From Heterocephalus glaber (taxonomy: Eukaryota > Chordata > Mammalia > Rodentia > Bathyergidae), in the NCBI RefSeq assembly GCF_000247695.1, contig NW_004624730.1:34141378-34205377 (forward strand): a stretch of DNA of 64,000 nucleotides. Direction: 5' to 3'. Both the position numbers and the translations under genes were made by a program. Under the pieces are notes generated by a model, which worked only from the letters and a program-made list of their open reading frames with translations, searched no databases and had not been told where the DNA came from. This document shows, in pieces, positions 37,645 through 50,344 of the stretch; within the stretch, counting starts at the first letter, position 1, and each line of letters starts with the position of its first letter.

Positions 37645-38200
37645 TGTTTTTAAGGACAAATTTATGGTCGTCATACTGTCATGGTGAACAGTTGTATTAT
37701 TTGTATGAAACCTTTATTTCCAGAAATACTTTTATGTTAATATCCACTTTATCTGATATTAATATTGCTCAGCCAGATTTCCTTTGCTTACTAATTTCCT
37801 GTTGTTTTCTGTCTCTTTATTTGTAATCTGTTATTTTGTGTGAGGTTTATAAGTTATAAACAGTATGTGTAATTGATTTTTAAAAAACAAACCTGAGAAC
37901 CCTCTCTTTTTTTTGGTACCAGAGATTGAACTCAGGTCCTTGTGCTTTCAAGGCAGGCGGGGGAACCACTGAGCTAAATCCCTGGCCCCCTATCTTTTAA
38001 TGAGTTTAGACATTTATTTTTCACAGTGATTAGGAAGAAATCTTATAACTTATTTCTGATACTTTATATTTCCTTCTTATGAAGCTTGTTCTTTTTTCCT
38101 TCTTTTCTCTCTTCTTTTGGGCTGTCAAGTTTTTTCTAATTCCTTTTCTTTTTCTTCAACAAGTTTGGAAGTTACACATTCTCTTTCTGATCATTTAGTA
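37645..38200 (-). mobile_element. Old L1 fragment, interrupted by an ID-like SINE
   Basis: The plus-strand text TTATCTGATATTAATATTG and TCTTTTAATGAGTTTAGAC matches the order seen in reversed L1 ORF2. Split by the SINE at 37911-37987. Confidence 0.55.
37911..37987 (-). mobile_element. ID-like tRNA SINE
   Basis: GGTACCAGAGATTGAACTCA ... CTGAGCTAAATCCCTGGCC. CCTCTCTTTT / CCTATCTTTT flanks. Inside an older L1. Confidence 0.88.
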
Positions 38201-38239
38201 GTTTTCTGGGTTTGGGTTTGTTTTTTTGTTTTGGAGGGG

Positions 38240-38393
38240 GTTTTGTTTTGTTTTTGTTTTTGTTATTTTGAGACAGGATCTCACTATGTAGCTCAGGCTG
38301 GCCTTGAACTCACTGTGTAGCCCAGGACAGTCTCAAACTCACAGCAATCCTCTTGCCTCAGCCTCCAAGTGAGAGGATTACAGGCATGCACCA
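38240..38393 (-). mobile_element. B1 SINE with duplicated middle, reverse
   Basis: TTTTGAGACAGGATCTCACT ... GAGGATTACAGGCATGCACC. CTCACTGTGTAGCCCAGGAC repeats the earlier block. Confidence 0.87.
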
Positions 38394-38399
38394 CTAGTT

Positions 38400-39705
38400 T
38401 TCATTTAGTACTTTTAAAGACTTAGGTTTATATTTTTCTAACAAAGTCAATAGTTAATCCATATCTCTAGCCTTCTCCTAGGCAAGACATTTAGAACAAC
38501 GTGACTTCCATTCTGACTCACAACTTTCTCCAAAGGCCCATGTCCTGATTGCCTAAATTTTGGTTGGGATATTTTAATCTGTGCTTGGAAAGAAGAAGGT
38601 CCCTCTGTGTGATCATCCTGCATCTTGATCTGAGTGTTGCTGTCATCTCTGGCTCCGTGGCTTTCTCAAACTCCTCCAGGCTCCACAGCTTTCACCTATG
38701 TTCTTGACTCCCATTTTTCTTATCAGTTCATAGACATCTGACAGGACCCCAGCTCCCTCATCTCTTGCCTGCTACCACATCATGCTGCAGGCTTCAGCAT
38801 GGGAGAAGCCAGGCAGGGCCCACAGCCGAGGGACGTGTGCCCCAGAGCATGAAGAACACAAGCACAGCAATGTTTCTCAATTGTCCTAACCTACTACTGC
38901 CCTTCTCCTTTTCAGCACATGAACCTGTCTCCTGCCTCAAAGGAAACAGAAGCCATCAACTAAGAACTTGCAAAATTTTCCACTTCCTCAGGGATCAATT
39001 CAACTATATTACCACCCTTGTTTCCCTCTCAGTCTCATGTTAAGCAATGACCTTCCTCTGCTCCGAGGCCAGCTTTACTACTCCAATCTCCTATACTTTT
39101 AATTCTCGCTCATTGTACCCCCAGACAATACTGGCTAAATTAATACTTTACTTGTACTCAATACTTAATAGATATTACAGAGGAAATGAATGAAAACATT
39201 TTCCAAGTAAGACATGTACCATAATAGCTATATTTTCATCTGAAATACTATTAAGAATATGAAGATATTCTGAACACTCGGAAGTTTACTTTCACTAAAT
39301 ATTTCAAGATAATATCAACATATAGAACAAATATCTGAATCTATGGTTGGCCTATTCTGGGTGTTGGGGATAGAGTGGATAAAATAACCAAGATCTACAT
39401 TCTCATATAACTGACAGTCTAGAGGGTGAAATCAGGAAATAAATAAGTAATCAAATAATATAATTCCAAATGGCAGTGGGGACTATGAAGAAAATAAAAT
39501 AGGGTAATAGGTAAGAAATGGCATGTGAGAGGAAAACTAGAAAGCTAAAGCCTTCTTTATGTGGCAAGAATATAAAGACCAAGGAGGAATAGAGTGTGAG
39601 AGCCAGACCATGATCTGATGTGTGATGTGCAGATGCTACTATAAGTGCGTTGAGATGCCATTGGCATTTTTAACTAAAGACTACAGGTTGTAATGTGTGC
39701 AAAAA
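38400..39705. other. Intergenic, no gene seen
   Basis: Unique sequence at 38400-39300. A probable L2 relic at about 39350-39545 (TGTTGGGGATAGAGTGGATA, CAGTCTAGAGGGTGAAATCA). Confidence 0.4.
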
Positions 39706-39709
39706 TTAT

Positions 39710-40450
39710 ACAACTTGATCACACATACACACACCCATCTTGAAATAACCACTTGACCTAGTTCAAGATATAGAACACTTCCAAAACCTGAATGTTGCCT
39801 CATATCCCTTCTCAATATAACCACATCTATCCCAAGGCCTAGCAAAGGTAAAGTCCAGTCCCCACTGCCCAGCCTTCTATTACTGAGGATTAGTGTTGCT
39901 TGTTTTTGAACATTTTATAGAGTACAAACATTCTAATTTAAGAGATTCATTCATATTGTTTTATGTGCCAGTAGTTCATTCTTTTTTTATTGCTTGTATT
40001 TTGTCGTATGACTATTTATAGATAAACCTAGTATGAATAGCCTTTGTGTTGGATGTGGCTGCGGGTGTGGGTGTACTGGTGGTGCTGGGGATTGAATCCA
40101 GGGCCTCATGCATACTAAACAAGTACCCTGCCACTGAATTACGCTTCCAGCTCCCTGTGTGAATACTCTTGAACATCTTTTGGTAGATATAGGTACTCAT
40201 TTAACCTGGGGGTGTAATTGCTAGGTCATGGAGTAAGCATATATTTAGCTTGATTAGTTATTGACAATTTTCCAAATTCATTATATTTTCCCTTCCACTA
40301 GCAGTGTTTGAAAATTTCTAGCTCCTTGACATTGTCAACATTTGGTTTGCTGGTGTTTAATTTTTTAAAAATTTTAACCATTTTTTGGTTGTACATTAGA
40401 ATCTCAGTGTAGCTGTAATTTTACTTTTCTCGCTGATTAATGTTTAGTGG
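39710..40450 (-). mobile_element. Old L1 fragment, interrupted by an ID-type SINE
   Basis: Diverged reversed L1 3' sequence (ATCTTTTGGTAGATATAGG, GGTGTAATTGCTAGGTCAT, CATTAGAATCTCAGTGTAG). An antisense tRNA-derived SINE sits at 40077-40155. Confidence 0.55.
40077..40155 (-). mobile_element. tRNA-Ala-type SINE, reverse
   Basis: GGTGCTGGGGATTGAATCCA, GGGCCTCATGCATACTAAAC, CTGAATTACGCTTCCAGC. Old subfamily. Confidence 0.7.
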
Positions 40451-41504
40451 GGTTTTTTTAATATTCTACTTGCATATTTGGACTTTAGCCAGAGATAGCT
40501 TTTGGACTGGAGACTGAGTGAACTTAGCTTTTATATAAAGATTCCCTTGGTTGCTCTGTGGAGAACTGGCTGTAGAGAAGCATGGTGAAAGTGAGAGAAC
40601 ATTTTAAAGGTTATCACAGTAATTCAGGCAGGATTAGTAGTGATAAAGAAGTTAGAGAGAAAAGATTAAATAAATATGGGGGCTACCAAATGTACCCCCT
40701 GAATGGCTTTAGTAGAGAGAGAAAGAATCACATGTGACTTGTACAACAGCTCAAGTGCATTTCCCACTGTAGAAATCCCAGAGTGGGTTGGAACAAAATA
40801 GAAAAGAATAGACATAATCAGACATAGCAAACTGTGCTAACCACAAAATTAAAAAAATAAAATAAAAACCTCTGGTCACAAACTGTGCTCAAAGAGACAC
40901 TGTGGACACTCAGAGAACCACAGCGGACTTTGACTTGCTTCTCTGGCTTGCAGATTAACTCTGTAGCACTGTGTGTGTATGCCAGCATGAGTTATTTGAC
41001 TTCATTTATCACTAATGTTGCTGGGGTTTTTTCTTCCAAGAATAAATATGTCTCTACACAATGAAATTAAAAAAATTCTTAAGCTTAAAATTAGATTACT
41101 TTGGAAATTACAAGCATTTTTCTTCATGTGTAAAGTCACTCTGCCCTTGCAGGCCAACTCTGGGGAAGTGACACATTTCTTTTTCCATCCCACACTTTGC
41201 TTATTTTCAAACAATGAAAAGCAAATCCTCAACACTTCAAATGCTTAGCACATGTGGCAAATATTTATATCCTCATTTAGAACTTTAATTTCAAATTATG
41301 TTATGTAAGTCCTAGCACACCAGACCAATAGCTTACTAGGCCATTTCTTCATGGAAAAGAAAATTCAGCCCTTGCAGAATAATAAGCAGAATCTTCAAGT
41401 TGCTGCAGTGTTAGGCTGCCTGCTGCTTTGGTTTGTATAGTGCTTTTCAATTTGGAAACCAGTAATAATACTACATAAAAGAAGGACCTCATAGTTAATA
41501 ACGG

Positions 41505-41685
41505 CTTACTATAGATAGCCCCTGTGCTGAACACCAATCCTATGAGCTATGCACTATTATTATCTCCATTGAACATATGAGAAAACTGAGTTCAGTAGCT
41601 TACCTAGGATCAGTTAGCTGGTAAGCAGCAGGGCTGAGATCAGAACCTAGATTTATCTGAATCTCAAACTGAAGCTTTTAATGGT
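41505..41685 (-). repeat. MIR relic, reverse
   Basis: CACTATTATTATCTCCATTG, ATGAGAAAACTGAGTTCAGT, GTAAGCAGCAGGGCTGAGAT. Confidence 0.75.
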
Positions 41686-41724
41686 TTCCAAGCTATGACA
41701 GTACAGGGTGGAAGTTAAGTGTGT

Positions 41725-41835
41725 GTATGCCACAGTCAATCTCCTTGGGTTCGCATCAAAGCCCTGCCACTGACTGTGTGGCCTCAGCAGTTTCCTGTGG
41801 GAGCTGGTAAAGTTCATTAGTTCATGCCAAAGGTT
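41725..41835 (+). repeat. MIR relic, forward
   Basis: TTGGGTTCGCATCAAAGCCC, CCACTGACTGTGTGGCCTCA. Confidence 0.65.
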
Positions 41836-42081
41836 TTACTTCTTGCCGTGATACATATTTCATTGGGTACTGGAAGAACTAAACAAGTTAACACAAATAC
41901 AACTAGAGTTGTGCCTAGGTTCTGATATGAGAGTATTGTCTGTCACTTCTTTTAAAAGGTACTAGCTTTATTGAGATATAATTCACATGCCATACAATTC
42001 AAACATTTATTGTGTACCATTTAGTTGTTTTTCATATATTCAAGGAATTGTATAACCGTCAGCATAATCATTTTCAAAACT

Positions 42082-42165
42082 TCTTTCCTCCCTCCCTCCC
42101 TCCCATTCCTCCTCCCATCCTTTCTTCCTTCTTTCCTTCTTTCCTTCCTTCCTTCCTTCCTTCTT
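42082..42165. repeat. (CCTT)n tract
   Basis: Imperfect CCTT/CCCT repeat ending at a reversed tRNA SINE. Confidence 0.93.
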
Positions 42166-42240
42166 GTGGTGCTGCAGATGGAATCTAGGGCCTTGTGCAT
42201 GCTAGGCAAGTGCTCTATCACTGAGATACATCCCAGCATA
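42166..42240 (-). mobile_element. tRNA-Ala-type SINE, reverse
   Basis: GTGGTGCTGCAGATGGAATC, GGGCCTTGTGCATGCTAGGC, CACTGAGATACATCCCAGC. Confidence 0.75.
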
Positions 42241-43292
42241 ATTTCAGAACATTTTGTCAACCCCAAAAGAAACCCAGGACACATTAAAAATCATTTCCCT
42301 TCACCCCACCCCCATCCTAGGCAACAACTAATCTACCTTGTGTCTAGATTTTTAGATCTATAAGAATCAATAGAATATGGATTGCCTATTTTAGACATTT
42401 CATATAAATGGAATCATACAATATATGGTCTTTTGTTTATTGCTTCACTTAGCATGACACTTCAAGTTCATTCATATAGTAGCATGTAGCAATCTTCATT
42501 TCTTTTTACTGCTAAATAATATTACATTGCATAGATATGCCACATTTTAATTATCAATTTATCAGTTGATGAACATTTGGGTTGTTTACACTTTTTGACT
42601 GTTTTGTGAATAACGATGCTGTGAAAATTTGTGCAGAAATTCTTGTGTGGACATATGTTCTCATTTCTCTTGGGTATATAACCAGGAATGGAGCTACAGC
42701 TACTGCTTTTCACTGACTCCTTCTTTGTGTATATCTCTTTGTGTGCATATGTACTTGTTAAATTTCCTTTTCAGTATTCTTTTTTTCTTATTAGCATGTT
42801 TACAATACAGAAAAGTATGATTGTTTTGGAGAATTGGTACATGTATATAATATATCTTGATAGTTTTTAATTTCTTTACTCTTTTGCCCCTTCCCCTCCC
42901 CCAACCCCCTTCCCCATTTTGTTTTGTAATTTCCTCTCATTTCTCACTTATTTATTTGTATTCAAGTTTTTCCATATAAGAGAAACCATGTGATACTTAA
43001 CATTCTGTATGTGACTAATTTGAAGCATGTGGTCTCAAATTCCATCAGTTTTTCAGTAAATGACAAGATTTCATTCTCCTTTATGGCTAAATAATATTAC
43101 ATTGTGTATATATACAACGCTTTCTTTATTCATTCCTCTGTTGGTGGAAATCTATGTTGTTTCCAGAATTTAGCTATTGTGAATTGTGTTGCTATAAACA
43201 TGATTATGCATGTATCACTATAGTGTAATCTCTTTAATTTTTTCAGGAATATTCCCAGGAGAGGGATAGCTGCGTCAAATGGAATTTCTGTT

Positions 43293-43383
43293 TTGTTTTG
43301 TTTTGTTTTCAGTACAGGAAATCAAACTCAGGACCTTGAGCTTGCAAGGCAGGTGCAGTGACAATGAGCTAAATCCCCAGCCC
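43293..43383 (-). mobile_element. ID-like tRNA SINE inside L1
   Basis: (TTTTG)n tail, AGTACAGGAAATCAAACTCA ... ATGAGCTAAATCCCCAGCCC. L1 sequence continues on both sides. Confidence 0.87.
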
Positions 43384-44568
43384 TGAAATTTGTATTTTTA
43401 GTATTTTAAGGAATTTTCATACTGCATTCCATAGTAGTTGTACTAGTTTACATCCTTACTAACAATATACAGCCCCTCCTTCTGCATCCCCCTCCCATCC
43501 TCACCAGTGTTCATTGTATTTTGTGTTCTTGATGTTAGCTACTCTGAGTGGGGTAAGATGGAATCTCAAAGTTTGATTTGCATTTCTCTGATGGCTAACA
43601 ATAATGAACATTATTGCATGTATTTATTGGCTATTTATACTTCTTTTGAGAAGTGTTGGTTTTTTTAGAAGTGTTTCTTTCAGTTCACTTGACCATTTTT
43701 TGACTGGGTCACTTGTTTTGGTGAGTTAATTTTTTTTTTTTTTAGTTCTTTATATATTCTAGATATTAGTCCTCTATCAGGACAGTGACTGGCAAAAATT
43801 TTCTTAATTTTGTAGGTTATCTTTTCACTCTGTTGATTCTTTTCTTTGCTGTTGCAGGTGCTTTTTAATTTGATACAATCCCATTTGTTGTTTCTTGATA
43901 TTATCTGTGCTACTGGAGTTCTATTCACAGAATCTTTGTCTATGCTTATGGCATAGACATATGCTTCATGTATTTCCTCTAAATTATCTTCCAGCAGTTT
44001 CAAAGTTTCTGTTTCTATATCTAAGTCTTTGATCCATTTTTATTTGATTTTAGTACAGAGTGAAGATAGAGATCTAATTTCAAACTTCTAAAAGTCAATA
44101 TCCAGTTTTCTCATTATCATTCATTAAACAAGATATCTTTTCTCCAATATATGTTTTTTGACAACTTCCTCAATATCAGATGGCTTTAGATGTGTGGAGT
44201 TGTTTCTGTCTTCTGTTCTATTCCATTGGTCTACATGTTTACAGTATTTTTGCCTGTACCATGTCGTTTTTGTTACTATAGCTTTAAATCCAGTATTGTG
44301 ATGCTTCCTGTTTTGCTCAGGATTGCTTTGGCTATTCTGGATCTCTTCTGGTTCCACAGAAGTTTTAGGATTTTTTTTCTAGTTCCATGAAGAATGTTGT
44401 TGGTATTTCAGTAGGGATTGCCTTGAATCTATAAATAGCTTTTAGTGACAGGGCCACTTTAACAATACTATTTCTACCAATCAAAAAACAAAAGTCATTC
44501 CATTTTCTAGTGTCCACTTCAGTTTTTTTCTTCAGAATTCTGTAATTTCCATTATAAAGTCTATCATG

Positions 44569-44712
44569 CCGGGTGTGAGGGTGCACACCTGTAATCCCAG
44601 CACTTGGGAGGCTGAGGCAGGAGAATTGCTATGAATTTGAGGTCAGCCTGGGCTACATAGTGAGTTTAAGGCCAACCTGAATTACAGAGCAAGACCCTGT
44701 CTCAAAAAGGAA
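44569..44712 (+). mobile_element. B1 SINE with duplicated middle, inside L1
   Basis: GCCGGGTGTGAGGGTGCACA ... AAGACCCTGTCTCAAA. Confidence 0.88.
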
Positions 44713-44835
44713 AAAGGTCTTTCACCTCCTGATTTCCTTCTTGAAGAGTTCATTATTGGTGTATAGTAGCACATTTAATTTTTGTGTGTTGACTTTGTAT
44801 CCTGTGTATATATCTCTTAATATGTAGACACGTGA

Positions 44836-45728
44836 TTCTCATATAAACATATATTTTAGGGTTTTGTTCTGAATGTCCTTGGAAGGAAAGCATCCTCTTG
44901 TTTTAACATCACAAATAAAATGAGACTCTTGGAAATCTGCCTAACCTTTTCTCTGTCTAAAGCCTTGGCCCATGCTATATCCTCTGGGGTTCTAATCCCC
45001 TTTCCAGCATGCTCCCCCTCTTCCCCACACCAAACCTTTGGTTAACTGAAGACTTTATTTCTTGCCAGGAAGCTGTGTTTGGATCCCATAAGTGGTTTGG
45101 GTGCCTTCCTCTGTGTTTCCATGATGTCCTGAGCATTGTTTCACCATCACCCTCATCACATTCTGCCACACTTGTAACAAAGCTGATGAACCAATCAGAC
45201 CAAGACCCTGTGGAAGGGGCATTTTCTTCCTCCATCATTCATGCTAAGCACAGGCTTGGAATGCAGTAGTTGTCCAGTGGATGTGGATGGAAGTTAAGAA
45301 GGAAGAGAGGACAGAATTGGTCTAGGTATTTGCTAGGAAGTAACATCCCGGTCTATAAGACTGGCACAATCTTTTCTGTCAAATAAAACAACCATGAGTT
45401 GAATTGACACAATAGAAAAAACCAGGTAGTGATTATTCCAATTGGAAAAAGAGTCTTCTTTTTTAAAAATCATTTAGTACAAACTTCTTGTTTTGAGTCC
45501 TCTGGGAAAGTGACCTCAAAGGCAGTGTGTGTTACACAGTAATACCCAGGATGCTTTTAATGGTACACAATCCATATTTTTAACGTAAATTTCTTATTTA
45601 TTTCAAAGTAAATTAGAAATTAATATAGCTAGGATGCAAAACCCACAGAATTGTTTTTAGGAGCAGGCTAAAGTCTTTTTATAAAATTAAGACAAACAAA
45701 TTTAAAAAATAAAATTAAGACTATTCAA
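44836..45728. other. Intergenic, no gene seen
   Basis: Overlapping open frames on both strands at 44975-45269 lack any family signature or codon signal I can defend. Confidence 0.4.
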
Positions 45729-45889
45729 CCAGGCATAGTGGCATAACATTTGTAATCCCAGCACTTGGGAGGCTGAGGCAGGAGGATCACCGCAAGTTCA
45801 AGGCCAGTCCGGGCTGCATGGTGAGTTTAAAGCCAGCCAGATCCACACAGCAAGACCCTGTCCCCACCCCAAATTAAATAAATTAATAC
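45729..45889 (+). mobile_element. B1 SINE with 15-base TSD
   Basis: CCAGGCATAGTGGCATAACA ... AAGACCCTGTCCCCACCCC. ATTAAGACTATTCAA at 45714-45728 and 45890-45904, perfect. Confidence 0.93.
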
Positions 45890-46012
45890 ATTAAGACTAT
45901 TCAAATTATGTATCAAGTAAATAATGGTGCAGATGGAACACAGATATAGGAAATAATATATAGGTGGTACAAAATAACTTAAATTTTGGAACACTCGGAA
46001 CTTTTAAAATAT

Positions 46013-46015
<3 letters not shown>

Positions 46016-46051
<36 letters not shown>
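46016..46051. repeat. (GT)n microsatellite
   Basis: About 18 GT units running into a reversed tRNA SINE. Confidence 0.96.
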
Positions 46052-46052
<1 letters not shown>

Positions 46053-46103
46053 TACTGAGAATTGAACCCAGGGCCTCTGAACTGAACTACATCCCCAGAT
46101 CCT
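46052..46103 (-). mobile_element. tRNA-type SINE, reverse, internally deleted
   Basis: GTACTGAGAATTGAACCCAG, GGGCCTCTGAACTGAACTAC, ATCCCCAG. Confidence 0.65.
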
Positions 46104-46111
46104 TTCATTTT

Positions 46112-46225
46112 TTTATTTTGACAAAGGGTTTAATCTGTTACATTGTCCAACCCAGGCTCAAACTTGTACTGCTCCTGCCTCAGCCTCTCAGAGTGCTTGG
46201 ATTACAGACATGTAATCCCAGGCTA
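46112..46225 (-). mobile_element. B1 SINE, reverse, old
   Basis: TTTTGACAAAGGGTTTAATC ... GCTTGGATTACAGACATG. Confidence 0.7.
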
Positions 46226-46284
46226 TATGTGGAGGAGTAGCAAGGTTATAAAACATAAATAAAAGTACAAAGTCATAGTGATAA

Positions 46285-46455
46285 TACTACCTACTACCTT
46301 TTTAGTTCTTCTATGCCCTGGGTATTCTTCCAGGTGTTTTATAGATGTTAAATTCATCAGTTTTCACAAAAGTCCTGCAAAATAGTTACTAATAATCTCC
46401 ACTTTACAAATAAGACCTTTAAGTCAGATTAGCTCAACTTTTAGTCACAATTTTC
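46285..46455 (-). repeat. MIR relic, reverse
   Basis: GGTGTTTTATAGATGTTAAA, AATCTCCACTTTACAAATAA. Confidence 0.6.
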
Positions 46456-47832
46456 CCCCCACAAAGTAAGACAAACAAGCAGAATGCAAATGATAATACA
46501 CTTATCTTTATTTGTCTTTTATAAAATAAAAGAAATCAAGCCAGAAGGGCTTAAACCATTGCCTTAGTTTTGACCCTCATAAGTTTTCAGCATCTGTTCT
46601 ATTCCCATGTCCTGTCTGTGACCTCATTGTGAGACAGAAAGTAATCTAGTCCAGGGATCAAAGCCTGAAAAGTTTTCTCATTTCCTCACACCCAAAACAA
46701 AACAGCTCTGGGCAAAGGATGCATTTCCACTCCATGGCTGTGATGGAGAAAAAAATAAGAAAGAAATAAACTATTAAGCTCAATCTAAAATAAAAAAGCG
46801 TTCTTAAACATCAATTACCTATGGTAAAAATATACACACAAACCTACTCATGTACACATAAACCTACACATATGTGTTCGTTAACATACACAACAGATTC
46901 AGCTGCCCGTAGGAAAGTTATGCTGTTACTACTATTAATTCATTTCCACTGGGTACTCGGTGAGTTAACTATCTTACATTTACATGGGTCTTATTTTTGT
47001 AAAGATTCCAGTGTGCCTAATTAAGAATAAAGCCAACAAAAAATAAAACAAAGGTTTCATTTCAGAGGGTTGCAGAGCCCTTTGTAGTTGGGAGGTGGGT
47101 GTGGGGAATCTTGCGTTACTATTAACAGAGCACGAAGGTACCTTCACAGGGCAAATGTTAGTCTCTACCTTGCTGAACAATAGATTTCAAAACCCGGAGG
47201 CTTGAGGCTTGTGCTAAATGTTCAGTTTGGCCTATTTTGTTTCATTTAATTGGGAAATGTTCATAGAAATCTGCCTATCTGGCTTCTCTTGAAAATTGTT
47301 TCTTGCGTTAACTTCAGTTCCTGGCAATGGGGAGTGGCTGTCTGGTGGCTTCCCCAGCAGGCTCTATTCATGTCCCTTACTTCCCTGGGCCTAGAGGCCA
47401 CTGAGTTTGGAATCCACAGTTCATAAGTAGGGTTATGAACAGCCAGTATTTCCTCTCCTCATCATTATCCTGGAGAAGTAAATGTGTTGGAACGCTAAAA
47501 AAAAGTTTCCTTTTATCAAAGTGAAAGCAGCTGGTTCACACAAGAATTATTCATTGAGTTTGTAGAAGTCAAGTGTATCCCAATTTAAACACTTCATATT
47601 GCTCAGATATGCAAGTGTTCCTCCTGGTTGAGCAGATTTTTGGCTCATTTCCTGTGAGGCTCATTTTAAGTGCTGAGGGGAACTCCAGAGGTGGCTCAAT
47701 GATTTTCATGTTGTTCAGTTTGCTGGTGGTTGGAGCTGAACTTTTCCAGAGCCAAAAGGGTCAATAGAATGAATGGAGGTTTGGGTATACAGTGGAGAAA
47801 GATGGTGTCCACAGAGTAGAGCTACTCTTTTT
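46456..47832. other. Intergenic, no gene seen
   Basis: Unique sequence without a supportable gene. Confidence 0.45.
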
Positions 47833-47930
47833 TGGTGTTTGTTTGTTTGTTTTCTCACTACCAGGGATCGAACTCAGGACCTTGCACTTATGAGGCAGGT
47901 GCGGTGCCGCTGAGCTAAATCCCCAGCCCT
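47833..47930 (-). mobile_element. ID-like tRNA SINE with TSD
   Basis: (TTTG)n tail, CTACCAGGGATCGAACTCAG ... GAGCTAAATCCCCAGCCC. GAGCTACTCTTTTT (47819-47832) versus GAGTTACTCTTTTT (47931-47944). Confidence 0.91.
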
Positions 47931-48002
47931 GAGTTACTCTTTTTGAAACAGCAAATACTTTGTCATGTTCACTTTAGAGGCGGAGAACATTCTAAGCATC
48001 TG

Positions 48003-48135
48003 GCCTTATATTCATTCAATAAATATTTATTAAGCACCAATTTTGTGCCGTGTGCTATGCTTAACTAGAAGTACAATAATAAATGAGATGAGGCCCCCTG
48101 CCTTGGAGAAGTTCAGGCTGGAGGTAGCTACCAAA
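48003..48135. repeat. L2-type relic
   Basis: TTCATTCAATAAATATTTAT, TAAGCACCAATTTTGTGCCG, CCCCCTGCCTTGGAGAAGTT: the classic old LINE 3' end. Confidence 0.65.
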
Positions 48136-48149
48136 TATATATATATATC

Positions 48150-49740
48150 CTGATAGCTGTGTAAGAAGTGACTAGTGCCACCTTAGAGGTGGGGCAAAGA
48201 CCTGTCCATTAGTTCAGTCAAGAGATTCCACAATATTCCCGTCTGCTTCATTTCTTTCCCTTCAAACACACAAAAACTGCATTTTAACTCGAAAAAGGTA
48301 TCCCAAAACTCCTACTGTCCCTCACCTCAAGACACCTCCAACATCCTAGGCAAGCATGAACCCCTAAATTCTCCTAGGCCTTGTGGTAACACAGGTGGGG
48401 CAGACCCAGCCAGGCAGTGTCTACCTGTGAAGCTGCTACTAGTACTCAGGCCCTGACAATATGTGGCAGGAAGAAACACTGATCCAACATTACCAGAATG
48501 TCAGGGTTTGTGATAAAAGCCAGAAATTGGGATTTTTTAAAAAATGACTTCATGTTTTGCGAGGATTAGAGTTCAAAATACATTTTCAAACTCAAGAGTA
48601 GATAATCAAAAATGGATTTGCAGTCAGATTTTAGATAGGAGGTCCTGATACCTTACTTTCATGCCAGGCCACCCAGTGCTCAGTCCCCTCCTTGTGTTAA
48701 ACCTGACCCTTAGCAGGAATGAGTAGCCTAGGATTTGCTTTTTCTAGGAAGTCACATTGGGCCTCTCATGTGTGAAAATCCAACCCATTGAAATATTCAG
48801 CTTCCTGCATATCTCTTTCATCTCCCTCGCTATGTCTATCTAAAAATAATTATTTAAAAAAAGTAGAATTTGAACATATTCATCAGTGCATTATTTTTTA
48901 AGAGGAATCTTTGAAAGATATGAGTGGTTAAGAAAGTATTCAGTTCTTCTGATACTAATGCTTAAATTTCATATTCACATGACTCTGGCTTGGAATGAAA
49001 AAAATCCTTTCCTGGGCATTCATGCTTTCTTTCTGGACTTGTCTTGCACTAAAACGCCCTTGAGTGGTTTATTTTTCAAAGCCCACAAAGACTTCATTTT
49101 CCCTTACTCACAGGTGTTCTCTGCACTGCCTGGATTGTATGAACCGGTTACACAGAAGGTTCTGTTTGAATTTTTCCTTCTCCCTGCTCTCAAAGCTGCT
49201 TCCTTTTCACCCAGCTTCAGACAAAGAAAAACATGAGTTGAAAGTCTAAAGGCTCTCTGGCTTTTAAGTCAGAGAAAATATTTTCATTTTCTAATTATTT
49301 TACCACAGTGTCCTACCTCTGTAGACATAATTTATGCACAATAAGTAGAATAAATTTTAATTAGAAGCCTTGGATTCCTGACTTTCCTTAGCAACATCCC
49401 AGAAGAGCTCTCAGCTTTCAAATGCCTCACATTCCCTGCTTTTCTAGAATGAATTTTAAAAAGATAAACCAGTGTCTCTAACACAATATATTTATTTAAA
49501 ACATTCTAATATTGTGGGATGATTTGACTAATATTTAACCTTATTTTTCTATTCTTCTTATAGTTGCATCAAAAGAGTAAGAGTTGAGCAACACCAACAC
49601 TTACTCTCCTCTAGAAATACCTTATCCCTCAGGAATTTAAGTGATGGTTTCATTCTCTTAAAGCCAAGGCCGTCATAGTTAATAATGCCAAATGCGACCT
49701 AATTTTCTGAGACTGAGCAAAGTGACAATTTATAGAGTCA
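48150..49740. other. Intergenic, no gene seen
   Basis: Unique sequence. The 116-codon frame at 48886-49236 shows no family motif and no upstream promoter or splice context. Confidence 0.4.
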
Positions 49741-49744
49741 CAGA

Positions 49745-49955
49745 TAATAATAACAACTGACATTTCTTAATTGCTTGGTACTTGCCAGCACTGTTCAAGT
49801 CACTTGCTCATTTAACTACTACTATTATCATTCAATTCTTAGATGGCTCAGCTGAGGCAGGAGAGGCATTATAACTTGCCCAAGGCCATGGAGGTAGTGC
49901 CAGAGCACATATTTGAACCCAGGGCTAAGGTCTGCAGCCTTAATCAGTTAGCTGC
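49745..49955 (-). repeat. MIR relic, reverse
   Basis: GATAATAATAACAACTGACA, TGCCCAAGGCCATGGAGGTA, ATTTGAACCCAGGGCTAAGG. Confidence 0.75.
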
Positions 49956-50344
49956 CCTACTTCCCAGACTTAGACAGAAACAAAGCCAGGACAAAAAAGC
50001 TAATGTTTTTTCCCTTACAAGTTTGCATTGAGTACCCTTAGTTCTTTTTTTTGTCCCAAATTTTTCATTTGTAAATTCCAACAGTCTATTTACCAGAGTT
50101 TTGTGGAAACTCATTATTTAAATGTATTCATAGTTTCTTGGAAGAAAGGCTCCATAAATATTACAGAACCATTTAAAAATATATGAAATGTATTCACCTG
50201 AATCTGATGGTTTTATTTCTCCCTATAAATAAATAAACGAGTGCTGACTTTCTATCTGAGTCTTGAGGACATGGTAGCTACAGGTACCTCTTTCCCATCT
50301 TACAATCCAGGCTGCCAAGGTTTTGGGGCTGAAGTTCAAACTCT

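Larger units (their letters stand above)
41960..42700 (-). mobile_element. Older L1 (L1M-type) fragment, interrupted
   Basis: Plus-strand text TTTATTGAGATATAATTCAC, then AAATGGAATCATACAATAT, then TCTCTTGGGTATATAACCAG is the reversed 3' region of old mammalian L1. A CCTT tract and an ID-type SINE (42082-42240) sit inside. Confidence 0.65.
42770..44835 (-). mobile_element. L1 fragment (ORF2 3' portion), interrupted by two SINEs
   Basis: Reversed L1: TATATCTTGATAG 3' end, then the ORF2 region (plus-strand CTGATGGCTAACAATAATG, GATATTAGTCCTCTATCAG). A minus-strand piece at 43680-44003 still reads GLISRIYKELKKK, typical of ORF2. Interrupted by an ID-like SINE (about 43293-43383) and a B1 (44569-44712), after which L1 resumes (ATTATTGGTGTATAG). 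Many stops. Confidence 0.8.

Noticed and set aside
48886..49236. 116-codon open frame
   Set aside because: No domain or motif, ordinary intergenic composition, no support beyond length.
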